From a bacterium HR35 (GTDB lineage Bacteria; Patescibacteriota; Minisyncoccia; UBA6257; HR35): a DNA stretch of 43,599 nt. The translations under genes and the position numbers were made by a program. The stretch is from assembly GCA_002898235.1 (NCBI GenBank), contig BEIL01000005.1, positions 1 to 43,599 on the forward strand, in the 5' to 3' direction. The notes under the pieces were generated by a model. It made no database searches and had not been told where the DNA came from. It worked only from the letters and a program-made list of their open reading frames with translations. Positions 16,658 to 26,660 of the stretch are shown piece by piece (position 1 is the first letter of the stretch; each line of letters opens with the position of its first letter).

Positions 16658-16885
16658 ATGAGTCTGGAACTAATAAAACCAAAAGAAAAAAAGACCTGTT
16701 ATTTTTGTTCTCAAGCTGCTAAAGAAATTGATTATAAAGAAGTTGATATTTTGAAAAGATTTTTATCAGCAGCTTATAAAATAAAAAAAAGAAAACATAC
16801 AGGTCTTTGCTCTTTTCATCAAAGAAAGTTTGCTCGAGCTGTTAAGCGAGCTCGACAAATGGCTCTTTTACCTTATTTGCCTTAA
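16658..16885 (+). CDS. rpsR: Ribosomal protein bS18 (Zn-type)
   Basis: CYFC...DYKEVDILKRFLS...TGLCSFHQRKFARAVKRARQMALLPY. Confidence 0.96.
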   Translation: MSLELIKPKEKKTCYFCSQAAKEIDYKEVDILKRFLSAAYKIKKRKHTGLCSFHQRKFARAVKRARQMALLPYLP

Positions 16886-17546
16886 GTTTTGATAAAAAAC
16901 TCAATCGATGATATTTTGAGATACCAAATTTTTTTATTAACTCAAAATGCTTTTTGGTGCCATATCCTTTATTTATTTGCCATTCGTAGAAATTTATTTT
17001 TTTAGCCAAATTTATCATATATTTATCTCGAGAAACTTTAGCTACTATCGAAGCAGCTCCTAGAGAATTTATTTTTTTATCCCCCTTAATAATAAAAATA
17101 GCCTTTTCAATTCCTTCTATTTTTTTTCCATCTAAAATAACTATCTCTGGTTTAAAAAAATTTTTTAATTTGTTAAGACCCTTCAAAAAAGCTAAATTTA
17201 TACCTTGTTTATCAATGGTTTTATTAGAGATAAAAATAGCTTTATAAGGAATGCCTAATTTTTTGATAATTTTAAAATAACTTTCTCTAACTTGATGACT
17301 AAGCTCTTTAGAATCAAAAAAACTAACTTTATATTTTTCTAAAATTTTAAGGCTAGTTCTTTCTAAAAAAATAGCTCCTAAACAAAGTGGTCCAGCTAAA
17401 GCACCTCGTCCAGCTTCATCTATACTTAAAATCGATTTATGTTTTTTTAAAAGTTTTTTTTCAAATCCCCAACTCTTTTTCTTTTTTTTGCCTTTTGCTA
17501 AAATTTTTATGAAATGAAATTCGTCCATCTTCATGTTCATTCTCAT
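16842..17546 (-). CDS. rnhB: Ribonuclease HII (exact start uncertain)
   Basis: SIDEAGRGALAGPLCLGAIFL, ILDGKK, SLGAASIVAKVSRDKYM, GYGTKKHFELIKKFGISKYHR. Confidence 0.94.
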   Translation of the reverse strand: MRMNMKMDEFHFIKILAKGKKKKKSWGFEKKLLKKHKSILSIDEAGRGALAGPLCLGAIFLERTSLKILEKYKVSFFDSKELSHQVRESYFKIIKKLGIPYKAIFISNKTIDKQGINLAFLKGLNKLKNFFKPEIVILDGKKIEGIEKAIFIIKGDKKINSLGAASIVAKVSRDKYMINLAKKINFYEWQINKGYGTKKHFELIKKFGISKYHRLSFLSKLKANKVKEPFVELA

Positions 17547-20500
17547 TATAGTTTACTCGATGGTTTAGGAAAAATCGATGATTTACTTCAACGGGCTAAA
17601 GAATTGGAATACGATGCTTTAGCTTTAACTGATCATGGCAATCTTTATGGAGCAATTGAATTTTACAAAAAAGCTAAAGCTTTAGGCATTAAACCATTAA
17701 TAGGGGTTGAACTTTATGTAGCTCGTCGAAGAAGATTTGATCGAACTCCCAAAATTGATTCTAAAAGCTATCATTTAACAGTTTTAGCTGAAAATGAAAA
17801 GGGATATAAAAATTTATTGAGATTAATAAGTAAAGCTTACCTTGAAGGTTTTTACTATAAACCCCGAGTTGATAAAGAGCTTTTAGGAGAGTTTGGAGAA
17901 GGTTTAATTGTTCTTTCTGGTTGTCCGAATGGAGAAATCCCTCGTTTAATTCTTGAAGGTAATTATAATGAAGCCAAAAAGAAAGTTTATGAATATTTAG
18001 AAATTTTTGGTAAAGATAATTTTTTCTTAGAAGTTAATTATCATCCCAATTTAGAAGAAGCTAAAAAATTAAAAAAAGCTCTCATTGAACTTTCTCGAGA
18101 AACAAATATTCCTTTAGTAGCTACTTATGATGTTCATTACGTTTATCCAGAAGATAGAGATGTTCATGATATTTTTTTAGCTATTCAACAAGGAAAAGAT
18201 CTTGAAGAAGAAGATAGATTATCAATGAAAGAAGATGACTTTTCTTTAGCCTCTAAAGAAAGAATTTGGGAACTTTATCAAGATATTCCTCAAAGTATTG
18301 AAATCACCTGGGAGATAGCTCAAAGAGTGAATTTAGAAATAGAATTAGGTAAATTTAAATTTCCCAAATACCCTCTTCCTGAAAATTTAACTGAATTTGA
18401 ATTTTTAAAAAAATTAACCTTTGAAGGTTTGGAAAAAAGAGGACTGACCAATGACTCAAAAGCTAAAGATCGAGTTAATTATGAGCTTTCGGTGATAGAA
18501 AAAACAGGTTTTGCTGGTTATTTTTTAATTGTCCAAGATATCGTTAAATGGGCTAAAAAAAATGGAATTATGGTAGGTGTAGGTAGAGGATCAGCAGCTG
18601 GGAGTTTAGTCTCCTATCTTCTAGAAATTACCGAAATTAATCCTTTAAAATACGACCTTCTTTTTGAAAGATTTCTTAATCCCGAAAGAATTGAAATGCC
18701 AGATATTGATATTGATCTGTGTGATTACAAGAGGGATCTTGTTTTTGATTATTTAAAGGAAAAATATGGACAAGAGAGCTTTGCTCAAATAGCTACTTTT
18801 GGGAAAATGGCCTCAAGAGCAGCCGTAAGAGATATTGGTCGGGCTTTAGGCTTTTCTTTTTCTTTTGTCGATAAATTAGCAAGATTAATTCCAGCCAAAT
18901 TAAGTTTAGAAGAAGCTGAAGAATTAAACGATGTTCAAAAAATTTTGAAAGAAGATAAAAATTATAAGTTAATTTTGGATTATGCCAAACGAGTTGAAAA
19001 TGTAGTCCGTCATGTTTCCGTCCATCCTTCAGGAGTAATAATTACTCCTGGGCCAATAATTGAATATACTCCTCTTCAATTTGCTCCCCAAGATCAATCA
19101 AGAGTTATTACTCAATACGATATGAATGCTACTGGTGAATTAGGACTTTTAAAAATGGATTTTCTTGGTTTGAGAAACTTATCAATCATTGAAGATGCCT
19201 TGAAACTAATTGAAGAAAGACATAAAGAAAAAATAAATTTGAATGATTTAAATCCAGATAAATTTGATGAAGAAACTTACAAAATTTATGCTGAAGGAAA
19301 AACAGTAGGTGTTTTTCAAGTAGAAGGTAAGGGAATGACTAATGCTTTAAAAATGATAAAACCAAAAAATGTTGAAGAATTAGCAGCAGTTATAGCTCTT
19401 TATCGACCCGGACCAGTAAAATTAATTCCTAATTATGTTAAAAGAAAGTATAACCAAGAACCAATTGAATATTTGCATCCTAAACTTGAACCCATTCTTT
19501 CTGTTACTTATGGGATTTTAATTTATCAGGAACAATTAATGAGAATAGCTACTGATTTAGCTGGCTTTACGCAAGGTGAAGCTGATACTTTAAGAAAAGC
19601 TATTGCTAAAAAGAAAATTGATTTACTTCAATCTTTAAAAGAGAAACTTATTCAAGGAATGATTAAAAATGGGATTGAACCAGGTTTAGCTCAAAAAATT
19701 TGGGAATGGATTGAGCCTTTTGGTCAATATGGTTTCAATAAAAGCCATGCAGTTTCTTATGCCTTTATTTCTTTTTATACTGCTTATTTAAAAGGTAAAT
19801 ATCCACTTGAATTCATTAATGCTTGTCTTTTACATGAAGGACGAGATGTTGAAAGAATTTATGTTTATCTTGAGGAGGCTAAAAGTTATGGCTTTAAAAT
19901 TTTACCACCAGATATTAATGAAAGCGATGTTAATTTTAAAATCACCGGCTTAAATACTATTAGATTTGGTTTAGGCAATATTAAAAATGTCGGCCTCAAT
20001 TTAATTGAAGCTATTTTAGAAGAAAGAAGAAAAAATGGACATTTTAAATCTTTAGTTGATTTTCTTAAACGAGTAAGGCATAAAGACCTTAATAAGAAAT
20101 CATTAGAAAGCTTAATCAAAGCAGGGGTTTTCGATAGATTTCACCCTCGAGGCACCTTAATAGCTAATTTAGAATCAATATTAGAATATTCTTTAAAAGT
20201 TAAAGATTTTCAAATAACCAAAAGCCTTTTTGGTAGCAAACAGGAAGAATTTGTCTTTCTCAGAAAACTCGAAATTCCTAAATTAGAAATTTATCGTTAT
20301 GAAAAAGAACTTTTAGGTATTTATCTTTCAGGCCATCCCTTTGAAGATTTTGATAAGCTTCTTAGAGGGAGAATAAAAAAAATAAAAGAAGTTTTAGAAA
20401 TGGAAGAGGGATTAAAAATAAGTTTGGCTGGAATTTTAAACTCTTTAGAAAGAAAATTAACTCGAGATAAAAAACCATTTGCTTATTTAGAAATTGAAGA

Positions 20501-20702
20501 TTTAACTGGGAAAATTGAAGTTTTTCTTCCGCCAGAAATCTACGAACAATATTTTGAAATTTTGAAAGAAGGAAGAATTTATTATATAGTAGGGACTATA
20601 AGAAAAAAAGAAAAAAATTATTTAACAGCTGATCTTTTAACTGATATTACCGATTTAAATAATAATTTAAAATTAAAAGAAAGACTTCTTCAAACTAGAT
20701 GA
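17514..20702 (+). CDS. dnaE: DNA polymerase III alpha subunit
   Basis: PHP domain HVHSHYSLLDG...LTDHGNLYG; PDIDIDLCDYKRD; GVGRGSAAGSLVSYLL; QYGFNKSHAVSYA. Confidence 0.98.
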   Translation: MKFVHLHVHSHYSLLDGLGKIDDLLQRAKELEYDALALTDHGNLYGAIEFYKKAKALGIKPLIGVELYVARRRRFDRTPKIDSKSYHLTVLAENEKGYKNLLRLISKAYLEGFYYKPRVDKELLGEFGEGLIVLSGCPNGEIPRLILEGNYNEAKKKVYEYLEIFGKDNFFLEVNYHPNLEEAKKLKKALIELSRETNIPLVATYDVHYVYPEDRDVHDIFLAIQQGKDLEEEDRLSMKEDDFSLASKERIWELYQDIPQSIEITWEIAQRVNLEIELGKFKFPKYPLPENLTEFEFLKKLTFEGLEKRGLTNDSKAKDRVNYELSVIEKTGFAGYFLIVQDIVKWAKKNGIMVGVGRGSAAGSLVSYLLEITEINPLKYDLLFERFLNPERIEMPDIDIDLCDYKRDLVFDYLKEKYGQESFAQIATFGKMASRAAVRDIGRALGFSFSFVDKLARLIPAKLSLEEAEELNDVQKILKEDKNYKLILDYAKRVENVVRHVSVHPSGVIITPGPIIEYTPLQFAPQDQSRVITQYDMNATGELGLLKMDFLGLRNLSIIEDALKLIEERHKEKINLNDLNPDKFDEETYKIYAEGKTVGVFQVEGKGMTNALKMIKPKNVEELAAVIALYRPGPVKLIPNYVKRKYNQEPIEYLHPKLEPILSVTYGILIYQEQLMRIATDLAGFTQGEADTLRKAIAKKKIDLLQSLKEKLIQGMIKNGIEPGLAQKIWEWIEPFGQYGFNKSHAVSYAFISFYTAYLKGKYPLEFINACLLHEGRDVERIYVYLEEAKSYGFKILPPDINESDVNFKITGLNTIRFGLGNIKNVGLNLIEAILEERRKNGHFKSLVDFLKRVRHKDLNKKSLESLIKAGVFDRFHPRGTLIANLESILEYSLKVKDFQITKSLFGSKQEEFVFLRKLEIPKLEIYRYEKELLGIYLSGHPFEDFDKLLRGRIKKIKEVLEMEEGLKISLAGILNSLERKLTRDKKPFAYLEIEDLTGKIEVFLPPEIYEQYFEILKEGRIYYIVGTIRKKEKNYLTADLLTDITDLNNNLKLKERLLQTR

Positions 20703-21271
20703 GATTAAGACTTTTTATTGCTCTACCACTAACTTCTGGATTAAAGAAAAAAGTTATTTTTCTAGAAGAAAAAATCGAAAAGAAAATAGGCTTTAAACTC
20801 AATTGGATAAAACCAGAAAATCTTCATTTGACTCTTTTGTTTTTAGGCTATCTTAGTTTTGACGATTTTCTAAAAATTAATCAAATTTTTGATAATTTTC
20901 CTTGGAATGAAGAAAGGTTTTTAAAAGCTTTTCAACTTAAGATAAAAAAAATTGATTTTGGTCCTCCCGGTAAAAATTCAATGATCTGGCTTTATTTAGA
21001 AAAAGATAAAAGATTAGAAGAGCTTAAAAATAAATTTGAAGAAATTTTAGAAGAAATGAAAATTAATTATAAAAAAGAAGAAAGAGAATTTCTGCCCCAT
21101 ATTAATTTATGCCGACTCAAAAATAAAAAAATAAATCAAGAAATCAGAGAAGAACTTAATTGGGGAGTTATTTTTAACAAAATTATTTTATTTGAATCAA
21201 CTCTTAAAAAAGAAGGAGCCGAGTATACCCCTCATAAAATCATCGAACTCAAAGAAATAACAAACTTGTAA
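20699..21271 (+). CDS. thpR: RNA 2',3'-cyclic phosphodiesterase (2H/LigT family)
   Basis: MRLRLFIALPL, HLTLLFLG and HINLCRL 2H motifs. Confidence 0.9.
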   Translation: MRLRLFIALPLTSGLKKKVIFLEEKIEKKIGFKLNWIKPENLHLTLLFLGYLSFDDFLKINQIFDNFPWNEERFLKAFQLKIKKIDFGPPGKNSMIWLYLEKDKRLEELKNKFEEILEEMKINYKKEEREFLPHINLCRLKNKKINQEIREELNWGVIFNKIILFESTLKKEGAEYTPHKIIELKEITNL

Positions 21272-21300
21272 TAAAATTATTAATAAAGTAGCGAAAAAAT

Positions 21301-21485
21301 GAACATTAAAAATTTCTTTAATAAATCCTTCACTCTTATCGAGATCTTAATTGTCCTAGCCATAATTTCTATTCTTGCTTCTATTTTAAGCTATGCTTCT
21401 CGTGATATCATTGATGAATTCCGAGTGTATAACAGAACATTATTCTGATGCAGAAATCAAAGCTTTATATGATGCTACAAAATAA
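21301..21485 (+). pseudogene. Degraded type IV pilin/pseudopilin (frameshifted or internally deleted)
   Basis: Frame 1 reads MNIKNFFNKSFTLIEILIVLAIISILASILSYASRDIIDEFRVYNRTLF* (prepilin FTLIE motif). Another frame reads ECITEHYSDAEIKALYDATK*, resembling a pilin C-terminal end. Confidence 0.7.
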
Positions 21486-21490
21486 ATAAT

Positions 21491-21524
21491 ACGCAGAATT
21501 AGCTGAACTGACGCAGAATTTACA
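21491..21524. repeat. ACGCAGAATT...ACTGACGCAGAATTTACAG repeat remnant
   Basis: Two ACGCAGAATT copies; ACTGACGCAGA is shared with the ATPase insertion (reverse strand, about 869-888). Confidence 0.5.
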
Positions 21525-21693
21525 GAAACAGTTTCCTGGTTTCTTAGCTTTATAATAGCAGGGGTACATTTACAATGCTATAGCATCTAAAAAGTTCCCT
21601 TGAATTAAATCACCTCCTAGTTTATTAGGATATTTTATCGGGTAATCATATAAATAGCCCCTTTAAGGTTATTAAAAATATGAGAGTTTATTA

Positions 21694-21702
21694 TGATATA
21701 AT
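21694..21702 (+). promoter_or_regulatory. Extended -10 promoter TGATATAAT for tRNA-Leu(CAA)
   Basis: Exact TGnTATAAT 10 nt upstream of the tRNA. Confidence 0.65.
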
Positions 21703-21712
21703 TTTTTAGGAT

Positions 21713-21797
21713 GCCCGGGTGGCGGAATTGGCAGACGCGCGAGACTCAAAATCTCGTGCCCATCAAGGGCGTGTGGGTTCGAGTCCCACCCCGGGCA
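21713..21797 (+). tRNA. tRNA-Leu (CAA), no encoded CCA
   Basis: GCCCGGG/CCCGGGC acceptor, loop CTCAAAA, long variable arm, TTCGAGT loop. Confidence 0.96.
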
Positions 21798-21865
21798 AAT
21801 TTTCTTAAATTAAATTTTCGGTTATAATTAATATATCTAGTCAGCTTATTTTTTTATTTGCGAAA

Positions 21866-22279
21866 ATGCCAACAATTAATCAACTTGTAAGGAAAGGAAG
21901 ACAGAAAAGAAGATTTAAAGTTAAGGCAGCAGCTCTGCTTTATTCTTATAATTCGCTTAAAAGAAAACTTTATTATGCTCCTTCTCCTTTTAAAAAAGGA
22001 GTCTGTATTAGGGTTTATACAATGACTCCTAAAAAACCCAATTCAGCTTTGAGAAAAGTAGCTAAGGTAAGATTATCTAATGGTTTTGAGGTTACTGCTT
22101 ATATTCCTGGTATTGGTCATAATTTACAAGAACACTCAATTGTTTTAGTTAGAGGTGGAAGAGTTAAAGATTTGCCAGGAGTTAGATATCATATTGTTAG
22201 AGGAGTTTATGATGCTAGCGGAGTAGAAGGTCGAAGACAGGGTCGTTCACTTTACGGAGCTAAAAGACCTAAAGAATAA
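21866..22279 (+). CDS. rpsL: Ribosomal protein uS12
   Basis: [11 protein letters not shown]...[20 protein letters not shown]...[11 protein letters not shown]. Confidence 0.98.
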   Translation: MPTINQLVRKGRQKRRFKVKAAALLYSYNSLKRKLYYAPSPFKKGVCIRVYTMTPKKPNSALRKVAKVRLSNGFEVTAYIPGIGHNLQEHSIVLVRGGRVKDLPGVRYHIVRGVYDASGVEGRRQGRSLYGAKRPKE

Positions 22280-22776
22280 TGCCTAGAAGAAGAATTAAGA
22301 TTGAAAGACACTGGAATCCTGATCCAGTTTACAATAGCGTTTTGGTGACGCGATTTATTAATAATTTAATGAAGGATGGCAAAAAAACAAAAGCTCAGAA
22401 AATTTTTTATACAGCTATGAAAAAAATTGAAGAAACTACTAAATCAGATCCCTTGAAGGTTTTTCAACAAGCAATTAAAAATGTAGCTCCTCTTTTAGAA
22501 GTTTGGCCAAGAAGAGTAGGTGGTGCTACTTTTTTAGTTCCTCGTCAGGTAAGAACAGAAAGAAGAATTTCTAAAGCTATTAAATGGATAATTGAAGCAG
22601 CTAGGAGCCGAAAAGGAAAACCAATGTTTGAAAAATTGGCTGAAGAAATTATTGCCGCTAGTCAAGAAGAAGGTGGAGCTTATCAAAAAAAGGTTGAACA
22701 ACATAAATTAGCTGAAGCAAATAAAGCTTTTGCTCATTTTGGTTGGTGGAACCGAAAAAAACCTCCCCAAGAATGA
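22279..22776 (+). CDS. rpsG: Ribosomal protein uS7
   Basis: [49 protein letters not shown]. Confidence 0.98.
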   Translation: MPRRRIKIERHWNPDPVYNSVLVTRFINNLMKDGKKTKAQKIFYTAMKKIEETTKSDPLKVFQQAIKNVAPLLEVWPRRVGGATFLVPRQVRTERRISKAIKWIIEAARSRKGKPMFEKLAEEIIAASQEEGGAYQKKVEQHKLAEANKAFAHFGWWNRKKPPQE

Positions 22777-22812
22777 TTTAAAAAGGTCTGATTTAATTTT
22801 TGCTAATTGACG

Positions 22813-24939
22813 ATGCCCAGACTTTATCCAATTGAAAAAACAAGAAATATTGGTATTATTGCTCATATTGATGCCGGTAAAACAACAACTACTGAAAGAA
22901 TTCTTTATTACACAGGAATTTCTCATAAAATTGGCGAAGTTCATGAAGGAACAACTGTAACTGACTGGATGCCCCAAGAAAGAGAAAGAGGAATTACTAT
23001 TACAGCTGCAGCTGTAACTTGTTTCTGGACCCAAAGTTATCTAAGACCAGCGGAAACAAGAGAAGAAAGAATAAAGGGTGAATATAAAATCAATATCATT
23101 GATACACCCGGTCACATTGATTTTACAGCTGAAGTAGAAAGATCGTTAAGAGTTTTAGATGGAGCCGTAGTATTATTTGATGCTGTTCAAGGAGTTGAAG
23201 CTCAATCAGAAACTGTTTGGCACCAAGCAGATAAATATAAAGTACCAAGAATTTGTTTTATTAATAAAATGGATAAAATTGGTGCTGATTTTGAAGAAGC
23301 TTTAGAATCGATTTATCAAAAATTAACTAGAAACGCCGTTCCAGTAGTAATCCCTATTGGTCGAGAGGATAATTTTAAAGGGGTAATTGATTTAATTTTA
23401 ATGAAAGAAGTTTATTTTGAAGGTGAAAAAGGCGAAAAGGTGGTTTATAAAGAAATAGAAGAATCTCATTTAAAAGAAGCAGAAAAATGGAGAAATTTTA
23501 TGTTGGAAAAATTAGCTGAAAGCGATGAGGAATTTATGAATAAATATTTTTCAGGAGAATTTACAGCCGAAGACATTCGCCGAGCAATTAGAAGAGCGTG
23601 CATTAATTATCTTTTTATTCCAGTTTATTGCGGTTCAGCTTTAGATAATAAAGGCGTTCAATTAGTTTTAGATGGGGTAGTAGATTTTTTACCTTCGCCA
23701 GTTGATTTACCTCCAATTAAAGGAGTAAATCCATTAACTGGTCAAGAAGAAATTAGAAAAGCTGATGATAATGAACCTTTCTCCGCTCTTATTTTCAAAA
23801 TTATGATTGATCCTCATGTAGGAACTCTTTCCTTTTTTAGGATTTATTCAGGAGTTTTAAAATCAGGAATGACAATTTTAAACTCTTCCACTGGCGAAAC
23901 TTATCGAATTGGAAGAATTGCTCGAATGCATGCTAATCATCGAGAAGAAGTTGAAGAAATGTTTGCCGGTGATATTGGAGCAATTGTTGGTGGTAAAGAC
24001 TTAAAAACAGGTGATACTATTTGTGACCCCAAAAAACCAATTCAGTTTGAGAAAATCCAATTTGCTGACCCAGTTGTTTGGATGAAAGTTACTCCTAAAA
24101 CTAAAGCTGATCAGGAAAAAATGGGATTAGCTTTAAAAGCTTTAGCCGATGAAGATCCTACTTTTCGAGTAACAGTCAATCCGGAAACCGGAGATACTTT
24201 AATTGGCGGTATGGGTGAACTTCAATTAGAAATTATGATTGATAGATTAAAAAGAGAATTTAAAGTTGAAGTTAATGTAGGTAAACCTCAAGTAGCTTAT
24301 AAAGAAACTATTACTAAAGTAGTTGAAGCAGTTGAAGGTAAATATATTCGTCAAAGTGGTGGTCGTGGGCAATACGGACATGTAATTATTAGATTAGAAC
24401 CATTGGAAAGAGGTAAAGGTTTTGAATTTGTTAATGCTATTCGAGGAGGAATTATTCCTGATAATTTTATTCCGGCAGTTGAAAAAGGAATAAAAGAAGC
24501 TATGGAAAAAGGAGTAATTGCTGGCTATCCAGTAACTGATATCCGAGTAATTTTATTTGACGGATCTTATCATGAAGTTGACTCTTCAGATATTGCTTTT
24601 AAAATTGCTGGAGCAATTGCTCTTCAAGAAGGAGTTAAACAAGGAAATCCTGTTATTTTAGAACCAATTATGAAAGTTGAAGTAAGTATTCCGCCTGAAT
24701 TCGTTGGCGATGTTACTGGCGATCTCTCTTCAAGGAGAGCTAGAATTGAAGAGGTTGTTGATGAGGAAAGAATTAAAATAATAAGAGCAAAGGTCCCCTT
24801 AGGAGAAATGTTTGGTTACGCTACTATTTTAAGGTCACTTACTCAAGGAAGAGGCTTTTTCTATATGGAATTTTCTCATTATGAAATTGTTCCTCCTCAG
24901 ATAAGAGATCAAATCCTTCAGGCGAGAAATAATGTTTAA
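22813..24939 (+). CDS. fusA: Elongation factor G
   Basis: [55 protein letters not shown]. Confidence 0.98.
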   Translation: MPRLYPIEKTRNIGIIAHIDAGKTTTTERILYYTGISHKIGEVHEGTTVTDWMPQERERGITITAAAVTCFWTQSYLRPAETREERIKGEYKINIIDTPGHIDFTAEVERSLRVLDGAVVLFDAVQGVEAQSETVWHQADKYKVPRICFINKMDKIGADFEEALESIYQKLTRNAVPVVIPIGREDNFKGVIDLILMKEVYFEGEKGEKVVYKEIEESHLKEAEKWRNFMLEKLAESDEEFMNKYFSGEFTAEDIRRAIRRACINYLFIPVYCGSALDNKGVQLVLDGVVDFLPSPVDLPPIKGVNPLTGQEEIRKADDNEPFSALIFKIMIDPHVGTLSFFRIYSGVLKSGMTILNSSTGETYRIGRIARMHANHREEVEEMFAGDIGAIVGGKDLKTGDTICDPKKPIQFEKIQFADPVVWMKVTPKTKADQEKMGLALKALADEDPTFRVTVNPETGDTLIGGMGELQLEIMIDRLKREFKVEVNVGKPQVAYKETITKVVEAVEGKYIRQSGGRGQYGHVIIRLEPLERGKGFEFVNAIRGGIIPDNFIPAVEKGIKEAMEKGVIAGYPVTDIRVILFDGSYHEVDSSDIAFKIAGAIALQEGVKQGNPVILEPIMKVEVSIPPEFVGDVTGDLSSRRARIEEVVDEERIKIIRAKVPLGEMFGYATILRSLTQGRGFFYMEFSHYEIVPPQIRDQILQARNNV

Positions 24940-25369
24940 AACCAAGGCTCAACTTCTTTTGGAAGTAGTTTTAATTTTTGGTTTAATAACTATATTTTTA
25001 GGAGTTTTTGCTTCAGTTTTGATTGTTTCTTTTAATTCTTTGAGATATTCTAATATTAATCAAGGAATTACTCTTGGTGGTTTTGAAAAATATCGCAATG
25101 CTCTTTTTGATTTAGCTCAAAGAGATTTTAATTCTCTCGATTCTCTTTCTACTTCAACTGATTATTATTTAACCTCCACTCTGAGCGGTTGGCAAATTAA
25201 TGAAGGCAAAGAAGAAGTTTCTGCCGGTTTAGATACCTATTTTTTTAGTTTCCGAATTGATAATTTTCAAAACAATTCTCAAATAAAATTAATTAAAGTA
25301 ACAGGCGAATACCAAAACTTAATTTTTACTGATTATTTTTTAATTCCCCGAATCAATGTCAGTTTCTAA
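24932..25369 (+). CDS. Pseudopilin-like minor pilin
   Basis: Short basic leader MFKTKAQ followed by a hydrophobic helix with LLLEVV (Glu-bearing, prepilin-like); operon with clearer pilins. Confidence 0.6.
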   Translation: MFKTKAQLLLEVVLIFGLITIFLGVFASVLIVSFNSLRYSNINQGITLGGFEKYRNALFDLAQRDFNSLDSLSTSTDYYLTSTLSGWQINEGKEEVSAGLDTYFFSFRIDNFQNNSQIKLIKVTGEYQNLIFTDYFLIPRINVSF

Positions 25370-26258
25370 TAAAGCTTTAACTTTACTTGAGATTACAATT
25401 TTCTTAGGTGTTTTTTCAATTATTTCTCTAATTGTTTTTCCTCTCTTAGTTAATACTCTTAATCTTTATCGAGGAACCTTAGGCGAAGTTGATGTTTCTC
25501 GAGAAGTAAGAAATATTGTTTTAACTTTATCCCGAGAAACTTATAAAAGCAAAAAAATAAATTTTATTACTGATTGGGAGCTAGTTTTTGAAAAATATAA
25601 TAATCAAAAATCAATTATTTTTCAAACTCATCCGATTTATCTAGATAAGGATAATAAAGCAAAAGGATTTTTTTCTAATATCAGAATTGGAAGCATTAGC
25701 ACAAGTGGAAATAATTACTATGTAGCTTTTACTCCTACGACTACTTGTCAAATAAATTCTTCAACCGTTCTTCCTAATTCTCTTTATTCTTTTTCTGGTT
25801 ATGCTTGGTCACCTCAAATAGGTTGGTTTAAGTTTAGAAATGATCCAGGTGAATCTATTATTTATGGAGTTTGTGTAGATAATAATAAAGAATTAAGAGG
25901 CTATGCTTATAACGATATTATCGGCTTTATAGTTTTTAACTGTCAAGAATTAGGCGTTTGTGCTACGAGTAATTTTAAAGTTAAGTTAGTTAATGATAAA
26001 TATTTGGAAGGCTTTGCTTGGAATGATTCCCTTGGTTGGTTTTTCTTTGATGGTAAAAATGGAAAAGTTTATTTAGCTAATTTAGATCAAAACAATCGAC
26101 TCCTCTCAATTGATGGAATAACTGATCCTCGAGTTAATGTTAAAGAATTAGCCTTTGAAAAGCTTAATGGTTCTTATAAAGTCAAAATGATTTTAGCTGA
26201 TGAAGTTAATAATAAAGAGGTAAAATATGAAACCGCTCTTAGTCTTCCTTTTAAATAG
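25356..26258 (+). CDS. Minor pilin with GYAW/IGW repeat modules
   Basis: Prepilin motif [19 protein letters not shown]; repeats GYAWSPQIGWFKF, GYAYNDIIGFIVF, GFAWNDSLGWFFF. Confidence 0.78.
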   Translation: MSVSNKALTLLEITIFLGVFSIISLIVFPLLVNTLNLYRGTLGEVDVSREVRNIVLTLSRETYKSKKINFITDWELVFEKYNNQKSIIFQTHPIYLDKDNKAKGFFSNIRIGSISTSGNNYYVAFTPTTTCQINSSTVLPNSLYSFSGYAWSPQIGWFKFRNDPGESIIYGVCVDNNKELRGYAYNDIIGFIVFNCQELGVCATSNFKVKLVNDKYLEGFAWNDSLGWFFFDGKNGKVYLANLDQNNRLLSIDGITDPRVNVKELAFEKLNGSYKVKMILADEVNNKEVKYETALSLPFK

Positions 26259-26660
26259 ATGAAAAAAGGCCAAATTCTTCTAGGTTTTTTAGGAATAACT
26301 TTGCTTTTTGCTGGTTTTTTAGTTATAATTATTTTAAATAACCTCAGTGCTTCTTCGAATCTAGCTTTTGTTTTTAGAAGATTTATTAATTTAAAATCAA
26401 TTGAGATAAGTGGTTTGCGTTATGCCTTGTTTCAAATTAATCAAAATAGAGATTTTACCGCTACTTCAGCTCGAATTGATTTACCTCATGGTTACTTTCT
26501 TTACTCGGTAGCTACTACTTCTCTTGGTTCAAATTTAAGAATAATTACTATTCAATCATATTTAACCACTACGCCAATGACTAAAACTCTTTCAGCTACT
26601 GCTACTATTGATATTTCTTCGCCAAGCAGCACCATTTTAAATTTAGAAATTTCTGATTAG
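26259..26660 (+). CDS. Minor pilin (PilX-like), probable
   Basis: MKKGQILLGFLGITLLFAGFLVIIIL N-terminal helix; operon position; abuts tRNA-Leu. Confidence 0.55.
   Translation: MKKGQILLGFLGITLLFAGFLVIIILNNLSASSNLAFVFRRFINLKSIEISGLRYALFQINQNRDFTATSARIDLPHGYFLYSVATTSLGSNLRIITIQSYLTTTPMTKTLSATATIDISSPSSTILNLEISD

Noticed and set aside
19886-20119. 77-aa minus ORF
   Set aside because: Antisense to dnaE.
22708-23034. 108-aa minus ORF
   Set aside because: Antisense to the rpsG end and fusA start; Ser/Cys/Asn-rich composition is an artefact.
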